Both the position numbers and the translations under genes were made by a program. Positions 57,757-64,000 of a DNA stretch of 64,000 nt are shown piece by piece. The notes beneath the pieces are model-generated. The model ran no database searches. It had not been told where the DNA came from and worked only from the letters and a program-made list of their open reading frames with translations. Location of the stretch: contig CAKMXJ010000003.1 of assembly GCA_928724745.1 (NCBI GenBank), forward strand, positions 1,612,001 through 1,676,000, read 5' to 3'. The DNA comes from Anthracocystis setariae (Eukaryota; Basidiomycota; Ustilaginomycetes; Ustilaginales; Ustilaginaceae). Position 1 is the first letter of the stretch; each line of letters begins with the position of its first letter.

Positions 57757-59940
57757 TCAAAACCGCTGCGTCCCCTCAAACCTCCTAAAAACCTCCTCGC
57801 TCGCATTCGCCATCTCCATGGCCATCCTATGTACCTCGGTACCTGGCCTATTATATATCAAACTATTCGCAAACATCAACCCCAACGCCCTCCTCAACTG
57901 CTTGGCATTACCAATCTTTCCCTCCTTAATCCGAGCCTTGATCGTCTTGATATCCAACGGATGCCTGATGAGCGTATAATAATCGGGCGCATCCTGCTCC
58001 TTGATCGGCGCATGGAACAAATTGCCGTGCGTGTGGTTCGAAACTTCCGTCAACAGCATTGTGAGCACCTGCAGCGTTTTGCGCTTGGCAGCTTTGTCCA
58101 CCGTGGAGCTCGATGCACGCGCATACCTTCGAACCGGCGTCGATCTTCCAGGCCGTGACGATGACCGTTTCGTCGATTCGTCTTCCGACGACGGAGCCTC
58201 GTCACCATCGTCGTCCTTAGCCGGACTCCGCTTGCTCTGCACCGATTTGACTTCCTCCGTCTCCTCCTCCTCCTCCTCCTCCTCCTCCTCTTCCTCTTCC
58301 TCGTCGTTATCCTCGTCGTTTTCTTGGCGCACCTCGTTGTCCACCTCCATCTTGACGTCATCTTGCTTGTCTTCCTGTTCCACCTTGTGGTCTCCACCCG
58401 CGTCCTCCTCCCTCTCGGCAACAGGCGTGTCCGCCCCAACAGCTGCCTCGGCCTCATCCGCACTATCCATCTCAACATCCGTCGAGCTAACCACCTCGGT
58501 GCGCGCCTTCTTCGCGCGCGAGCCAACCGGAGACACCTGAACCCGCTTCTCGTCCGTCTTGGAAACCGACCCTCCTACTTGCGGTGGCGGCGTGGCATCG
58601 CGTTTGCGCTTGTTGCTCGCCGCATCTGCCGCCTCGGTGTCAACGCTCGCACCGGGCTCCATGATTGCCGCCTTGTCCGCAACCGGTGCGGGTTCCTTCT
58701 CCTTCACCACCACATCCGCAGATGGCGCCTCGTTCTCCTTCGTCTTCATGTTCTTCTCCGCCTCTGCCCCAGCCTCGGCAGCCTCGGCGTCTACCGTCCA
58801 AGTCTCTGCCGCCTTGGCATTGCCTTCCGCCTGAGCTGAAACTTGCATCTTGGTTTCGATCTCGACCACGTTATCCGCTGCCGCGTCCACTGCTGCCTGT
58901 GCCGCCTTTTCATCCTGAAGCGCCTTGACTGCTGCCTCCGTAGCGGCTGATGCCACCGCCTGCTCTGCTTCCTCGGTCGTCATTTCTCCCGCCGCGTTTT
59001 TGTCCTTCGCCGTCGCAGTGGCTGCGTCGGTGGGCGAGGATGTGCTTGGTTTCGCGGAAATCGGCAGAGGCAGCGTAATCGACGGCGTAACGGGAAGGGC
59101 CTGAACTGCGCCCGGCACGATCTTGGTCGGCGAATCGATGCTCGGTCTCCTCTCCCCCGACATCTTGTTCGCCTTTGCACTGTTGTTCGCAGAACCCGCT
59201 GCGGAAGCCGGCGATATCTTGGTCAAATCGGCGCCGGGAGTGGTTGCTGAGCTCTCTCCGCGCGCTCGGCCCTTCTTTGCGCTCTTGGGCGTAGTGCTGG
59301 CAGTGCTCGCCGGTGTTGCGGGCCCGACCACGGATGCGGCGGTGCTTCCCGGTGTCGACGGTGGCAGAGGCGGACCGTTGGCGAGGTTTTCCATTTCGAT
59401 CCGGAGTTCGAGTTCCAAACGCGCATCGGCCTTGCCAGATTTGATCTCGTCGATCTCCTTGACGAGCGATCGGAACTGCTCCTCCTTGTCGCGGATCTGT
59501 TCTTTGAGTTCCTCCATTCGCTCCGCATAGAGCAGCTGCGCGAGGGCGAGTTGCGATTTGCGATCTGTACGCGGCTGCAATCCTCTCGCCTCCTTTGGTT
59601 TGGGCGTGGTCGGATTGGTTGTACTCGCCGGTGGTTCGGGGGGAAGTTCGTCCTTGCCGAGCACGAGCCCGCGTTGGCGCATTAGTGCGGTCCATGCGCG
59701 TTCGCATTCTCGCGTGCCGAAGATGCGGCCAAGCGTGAGACCTGCGTTGGCTGCTGACTCGAGCCGCGACGGTTGGCGGATGAGTGGGTGGGAGAGGAGG
59801 AGCGACGAGACGCGGCCCCAGTCTGGTGGGGACGTGCCGATCTCATGGACAGCTTGGGCGAGCAGCAGTTTGTCGCGAAGCGTGAGTTTGGCCAGAGCCG
59901 AGGGTTGTATGGTGTTGGGTGATGGGATGATGGGGTTCAT
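57757..59940 (-). CDS. bromodomain protein, BRD8/Bdc1-like (NuA4-type)
   Basis: 727 aa from the ATG at 59940 (MNPIIPSPNTIQPSALAKLT). The N-terminus has a SANT-like segment, RDKLLLAQAVHEIGTSPPDW, typical of BRD8, followed by a coiled coil (LLYAERMEELKEQIRDKEEQ). A long Ala/Glu-rich low-complexity centre ends in a run of 14 acidic residues (EEEEEEEEE, encoded near 58262-58310). A bromodomain closes the protein: LTEVSNHTHGNLFHAPIKEQ, DAPDYYTLIRHPLDIKTIKA and ANSLIYNRPGTEVHRMA with the acetyl-lysine-binding Asn. BRD8 in animals and Bdc1 in fission yeast are NuA4 acetyltransferase subunits. Assignment rests on architecture. Confidence 0.82.
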   Translation of the reverse strand: MNPIIPSPNTIQPSALAKLTLRDKLLLAQAVHEIGTSPPDWGRVSSLLLSHPLIRQPSRLESAANAGLTLGRIFGTRECERAWTALMRQRGLVLGKDELPPEPPASTTNPTTPKPKEARGLQPRTDRKSQLALAQLLYAERMEELKEQIRDKEEQFRSLVKEIDEIKSGKADARLELELRIEMENLANGPPLPPSTPGSTAASVVGPATPASTASTTPKSAKKGRARGESSATTPGADLTKISPASAAGSANNSAKANKMSGERRPSIDSPTKIVPGAVQALPVTPSITLPLPISAKPSTSSPTDAATATAKDKNAAGEMTTEEAEQAVASAATEAAVKALQDEKAAQAAVDAAADNVVEIETKMQVSAQAEGNAKAAETWTVDAEAAEAGAEAEKNMKTKENEAPSADVVVKEKEPAPVADKAAIMEPGASVDTEAADAASNKRKRDATPPPQVGGSVSKTDEKRVQVSPVGSRAKKARTEVVSSTDVEMDSADEAEAAVGADTPVAEREEDAGGDHKVEQEDKQDDVKMEVDNEVRQENDEDNDEEEEEEEEEEEEEETEEVKSVQSKRSPAKDDDGDEAPSSEDESTKRSSSRPGRSTPVRRYARASSSTVDKAAKRKTLQVLTMLLTEVSNHTHGNLFHAPIKEQDAPDYYTLIRHPLDIKTIKARIKEGKIGNAKQLRRALGLMFANSLIYNRPGTEVHRMAMEMANASEEVFRRFEGTQRF

Positions 59941-60508
59941 GATGTAGAGCGTTGGAGACGGCGCAGATGATAAGCTGCCTATGCTGGGGTGCCAGTCATC
60001 AATCGAGCCCAGGTTTCGACTGTTTGTCGTCGGGCAAGGTGGATGTGAGTTTGCTGTACGAGAATGGAGAGAACAGATCGACTGGCGCAAAGGGCAGAGG
60101 ATATTGAGCGGTTGTAGCGCTTAAGTTGCGTGCCTCTAATATTGGGAATAAAGGAGGCTAAATGGATGGATGGATGGATGGATGATGGTGGAGGACAAGG
60201 TTATGTTCAGAAGAGTGAGCAACGGTGGATATCTTCCGACAACGCGTTCCTAAATCCAACAAGAATCTGTTTTTCCCCGATTTGGGTTTTGCTCCAGTTC
60301 CCGATAGTAAGTGCCACGCGAGCAAAGTCTGTGCATTTGTGCATTTTAAGAAGAACAGAGGAAATGCGTTTCTGTTGCAGTTGAATCCGAAGATGGTGCA
60401 ACAACAACATCACCAACTCCGCACCACTTTCCCTACTTGCGGCTCTCGTTCCTTGCATCATACCCTACATCCTGCAATTCGTCTCCGCCCCATACATCCA
60501 CAATTACC
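59941..60508. promoter_or_regulatory. divergent promoter between the bromodomain and PRMT genes
   Basis: 568 bp between the two start codons. It holds a (GGAT) tetranucleotide repeat at about 60162-60183. No other motif is evident. Confidence 0.45.
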
Positions 60509-60543
60509 ATGACGGACGCAACAGATATCCACACGACTGCCGC

Positions 60544-60576
<33 letters not shown>

Positions 60577-61966
60577 CACTAGCGAGATCTACGAACAGAA
60601 GGACGAAGCCTATTTCGGCTACTACTCGATGCTCTCGCACCAAGCCCAGATGCTGCAGGACACGGTGCGGACGGCCGCATACCAACGCGCGATCCTCAAC
60701 AATGCGCGCACCGATTTCAAGGACAAGGTCGTTATGGATGTGGGAGCAGGCAATGGAATTTTGAGCTTCTTTTCGGCGCAGGCGGGTGCAAGCAAGGTGT
60801 TTGCTGTCGAGGCAAGCAACATGGTCGAATGTCTCAGTCACGTAGTCGCGCAGTCTGAGAGGAAGGGTACACCCAAGGAGAGGCACGAGATCGATGAGGA
60901 GAAGGAGGTGTTGGAATTGATGGGTGCTAGTGAGTTCGGCACTGCAGGTGGGACTTTGGGAACGGGCGTTTTCGGTACAACCAACCCTGATGTGGAGAGG
61001 AACGCATGGCTCAACGCAAGGTTGGTCCCCGTACACAGTAAGGTGGAGGATGTGACGCCGGAACACTTGCAAGGTCACAAGCAGGTCGACACGATCGTGT
61101 CCGAGTGTCTGGGAGTGTTGCTGGTTCACGAAAGGATGTGCGAATCCTTTCTCGATGCCAGAGATCGCTTCCTCGCCCCTGGTGGATCCGTATTCCCCTC
61201 AGCCGGCACCATCTGCTTGGCGCCGTTCGAGGATAAGCAGCTCTGGACCGACACGGCAAACAAAGCAAAGTGGTGGCTCAACTCCAACTTCTACGGCGTC
61301 GACGTATCGCCTTTCGCCGCGCTGGCATTCAAGGAAAACTTCAGCTCGCCCGTAGTCGGCGTGTTCGCTGCTGCATGCTTGCTCAGTGTATCGAGCGATT
61401 ATGTTATCGACTTTGCCACTATCAGCAAGAAAGAGTTGCAGGAGTTCACGCTGCCTGTCGAGTGGACGTTCACGCATGCGGCCATCGTTCATGGTCTCGG
61501 CGGCTGGTTCGACCTGCATTTCAACTCGCAATCATCCACGGACGAGAGCGATGCGAAGATGACCGATGCCACCTCCACCACTGCTACTCCGACCATGTCG
61601 CTCGAGACGGCACTGCAAACGATCCAATCCGCCTCCACCGGTATGGATGCAGTGCTGAACACGCTCCCCACTATCGAAGCCACCCCGACCACCACAACTG
61701 CCAATGCGGGCAACTTTATGACCACCTCGCCCTACGCCGAAGCCACCCACTGGCAACAAGTCCGTTTCCTCCTCCCCGAACCCCTCGCCGTCAACCGTGG
61801 CCAGAAACTAAGCGGAAGCGTACACTGCAAAGTCAACGACCAAAGATCCTACACCATGACCGCAACACTACGACTTCAAAACCCAGACGGGACAAGTTCG
61901 GATAGTAAAGCGATGAGCAGGAATGCAGTCTGGAGACTCGATCGCCAGACCTACTCGTGGTCCTAG
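60509..61966 (+). CDS. protein arginine methyltransferase, PRMT4/CARM1-like
   Basis: 485 aa from the first in-frame ATG. Transfers methyl groups from S-adenosylmethionine to arginine. Motifs are AYFGYYSMLSHQAQMLQDTV, RTAAYQRAILNN, VVMDVGAGNGILSFFSAQAG (SAM site), FAVEASNM, IVSECLGVLLVHERMCESFL (double-E loop, with Cys where most have Pro), WLNSNFYGVDVSPF and HGLGGWFDLHF. The spacing and C-terminal sandwich (THWQQVRFLLPEPLAVNRGQ, KLSGSVHC) match CARM1 better than PRMT1. A 55-60-residue insertion follows motif post-I, and a Thr/Ser-rich insertion lies at about 350-400. The N-terminus has (GS)n encoded by GGCTCG repeats. Confidence 0.85.
60548..60577. repeat. GGCTCG hexanucleotide repeat inside the PRMT gene
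   Basis: About five units, coding for alternating Gly and Ser, so length changes keep the frame. Confidence 0.85.
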
Positions 61967-63418
61967 GCGGCCAGCAACGTGTTGATGAGATATATACCTG
62001 CAATGGATCGGATTAGACAGCAATGTGGTGATGTGTTCAAGCGTGTGTGTGTGTGTGTGGAGACTTGATGCGATTGCGATGCGAATGGGCTAAATGTACA
62101 GATACGAGTGGGCGAATGTGGATGGCGGAATGCAGTCAAGGAAATGGCGATGGATGGGTTGCAAGATGAGTCGAGTCGACTGGGTACCAAGATGCGTTGG
62201 GATAGGACCGATGCGCGGGCGGAACGAAGAGGTGCATGGCTTTGAAGTGCCACAGTCTGAGGAGTTGGCAAGGATCTTGAAATGCCATGACCGAAGAGAT
62301 GGATTGGAGAGGAGAGAGAATGGATCGCGATCGCGATATGGGGTCATAAAACGAAATATGAAGTCGGAGACCGTCAAAGTGTTCAACCCGATGCGATAGG
62401 CACTCAAGAGCGTGGATGGGATGTGATGATAGAACTGCGATACTCCTACATGATACTGCAACGTGTAACCACGGAATCAAGGCTTGATGTACTTGCCGAA
62501 CATGATCAGCACACCAATCAAGAAGACCAGCGCGTGGAATGCCGGATGGTTGACTGGACAAGCCATCGCTGCGACTTGCAACCGTGATGTCGAATCAGAC
62601 AAGATCGCACCGGTAAGGGAGGTAATGTGCAAGAATAAAAGAGTGTGGCGATATAGAAATGATGATCTTGTGCTGATGGCTAAGCGGCCAAGCAAAGTTG
62701 ATGATGATGATGCAAGTGTGAAAGAAACAGATGCAGATGCCACCTGCGCAACCCTCGAGCCTAAGCTCCGCGGATATCGTGAACTGCAGCGCGTTTGTAT
62801 TACATATATTTTAATAGGCTTGGAAATGCAGAGAGAGAGAAAGCCCAAGCCCACCTTGCCAAATTTGATCCTCTCTGCCACACACCCCTAACTTGCTTGT
62901 TAGCCTCTAAGATTGTTCCGCCATCGCAGCCTGTGAGCGGCTCGTGTGAGGCCTCCATCACATCCATCCGGTGCCGCGTCGAGCCTGTACAGTCCAAGAT
63001 CACACACTACCCTCTGCCATGCATAGACAGGAGCAAAAGTTGAATAAAAATGGATTAAGTTTAATTGATCAGCATCAGGTAGGTGTCATGTCGAGCGTGT
63101 GTGTCGGTGATCCAGATTGGCGATAAGTACAGCAAGTTGGAAAGGATACGAGGGGGAGTCTCCAGGAACGCGCGGCGTAGACAGCAATCCATACAGTACC
63201 AAACCGAACAAACATCAGAGGCGGGGACGAACGAAAGAAAAGAAAAAAACAACAACCAGAACCAAGACCATGTGTCAGCCTTCAGTCATGCGAATGCAAA
63301 CGGATCGTTGGGACGCTCGAACAACGGCAGGCCCAGGGGTATACAGCTTGCAACCATGTGCGCTAGTAGGCCAACCATGCAGCGATCCCCCCCCCCGCAG
63401 CGAGGTGTGACAGGCAAT
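61967..63418. other. intergenic, perhaps with one micro-ORF
   Basis: About 1.45 kb between the PRMT gene and the GH5 gene. A short GT run lies at 62043-62059. Apart from the 29-codon frame at 62477-62566, I see no gene. Confidence 0.45.
62477..62566 (-). CDS. possible 29-residue membrane microprotein or last exon
   Basis: ATG at 62566, product MACPVNHPAFHALVFLIGVL followed by IMFGKYIKP. A single hydrophobic helix followed by a basic end resembles tiny ER or mitochondrial membrane subunits, but I cannot name a family. A potential splice acceptor (GTCGCAG) lies just before the ATG, so it could instead be a terminal exon. Very short, so chance is not excluded. Confidence 0.25.
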   Translation of the reverse strand: MACPVNHPAFHALVFLIGVLIMFGKYIKP

Positions 63419-64000
63419 TCAATGACCCTTGCCTGGCTGGCGGTGTTGAGGCTCCAGAGCCTCGAGCTCCGCCCACTCGGCGGCTGCAGTTCCGTTTTCG
63501 GCCATCTCCATCAACGAAGGAATGCTGGCACAAGGGTTCGATCCGTATGGCTGAGCATCGAGGTCCTGCGGAATCCATCCGTACTGCAAACCTGTCTTGT
63601 AAGACCAATCCGGGTTGTTATCGTTCCTCCACGCCCACATCATCCATCCACCGCCCTGCTCAAAGATGTACTGCTGCGTGCGGAAGTTGCGTGCCATAAA
63701 CGCCATATACTTGACCGAGTAAGGGTAGTTGGGTCCAGCGGGGAACTTGACGGGGCCTACGGGCAAGTCGCGATCCTGAGCACGGTCACCGTTGGGACCG
63801 TTGATACCCATCTCACCGGCAATCGAAGGATAGTACTGCTGCGACTGCTGGAACGAACCCACCAATCCGCAAGCCTCCTCAAGACGTTGAGTATCGGTCG
63901 CCGAGTGTTCCCAGTCCGAGTAGACAAAGTAAGGATGCGTGTCGAGCAGAACACGACGACGAGCACGTCCCGTCCAGAAGTTCTGCCAGTACTGCAGACC
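63419..64000 (-). CDS. GH5-type exo-beta-1,3-glucanase, C-terminal part
   Basis: The gene runs off the right edge; 193 codons are visible from GLQYWQNFWTG at the edge to the stop. DTHPYFVYSDWEHSAT matches the substrate-binding loop of fungal exo-1,3-beta-glucanases, and YYPSIAGEMGINGPNGDRAQ carries the probable nucleophile Glu (in IAGEMG, comparable to the VGEWS of family 5). GGGWMMWAWRNDNNPDWSYK supplies the conserved aromatic wall, as expected late in the barrel. The C-terminus ends in PQHRQPGKGH without a GPI signal. Such enzymes trim cell-wall glucan. Confidence 0.85.
   Translation of the reverse strand, partial: GLQYWQNFWTGRARRRVLLDTHPYFVYSDWEHSATDTQRLEEACGLVGSFQQSQQYYPSIAGEMGINGPNGDRAQDRDLPVGPVKFPAGPNYPYSVKYMAFMARNFRTQQYIFEQGGGWMMWAWRNDNNPDWSYKTGLQYGWIPQDLDAQPYGSNPCASIPSLMEMAENGTAAAEWAELEALEPQHRQPGKGH

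Overview
The window looks like nuclear DNA of a smut fungus (Ustilaginomycotina, Ustilago/Sporisorium type). Most genes are intronless, the few introns are short (77-144 nt, GTAAGT-like donors), coding DNA is rich in CpG, and one gene closely resembles the Kex2-processed repellent precursor Rep1 of Ustilago maydis. Gene calls rest on family motifs read by eye; no database search was run.

Left part (1-13 kb): a condensation/acyltransferase-fold protein, the proteasome beta-6 subunit, APC2, exosome subunit RRP41, a two-exon acyl-CoA ligase, and a small two-exon secreted protein whose signal-peptide exon was found by splicing. A tRNA-Pro(AGG) with an intron follows. Then comes about 4.4 kb without a convincing gene, containing a block of 588 bp with only two CpG dinucleotides, which suggests an eroded, mutated repeat.

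Middle (18-39 kb): a large kelch-BTB protein, the inositol hexakisphosphate kinase KCS1, an uncharacterised protein, the vacuolar endopolyphosphatase PPN1, a small OB-fold-like protein, a nucleotide-sugar transporter, the cytochrome oxidase assembly factor SURF1/Shy1 (last exon recovered by splicing), and a 614-residue secreted precursor cut by dibasic sites into about 32-residue peptides. KCS1 and PPN1 act on the same phosphate storage pathway and are separated by one unknown gene.

40.3-46.4 kb is a complete LINE retrotransposon: gag-like ORF1, ORF2 with endonuclease, reverse transcriptase and RNase H, a 27-nt poly(A) tail, and an identical 14-bp target-site duplication on both sides.

Right part (46-64 kb): a long apparent leader, a YTH-domain RNA reader that also has an RRM-like region and a YTH fold split by about 280 residues, a tRNA with intron (probably Ala-CGC), DUS1 with a possible non-AUG mitochondrial extension, a short-chain dehydrogenase, a BRD8/Bdc1-type bromodomain protein divergent from a PRMT4/CARM1-type methyltransferase, and the 3' end of a GH5 exo-glucanase that runs off the window.

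Intergenic DNA carries many dinucleotide microsatellites and a recurring TACTGTA/TACAGTA inverted-repeat motif.
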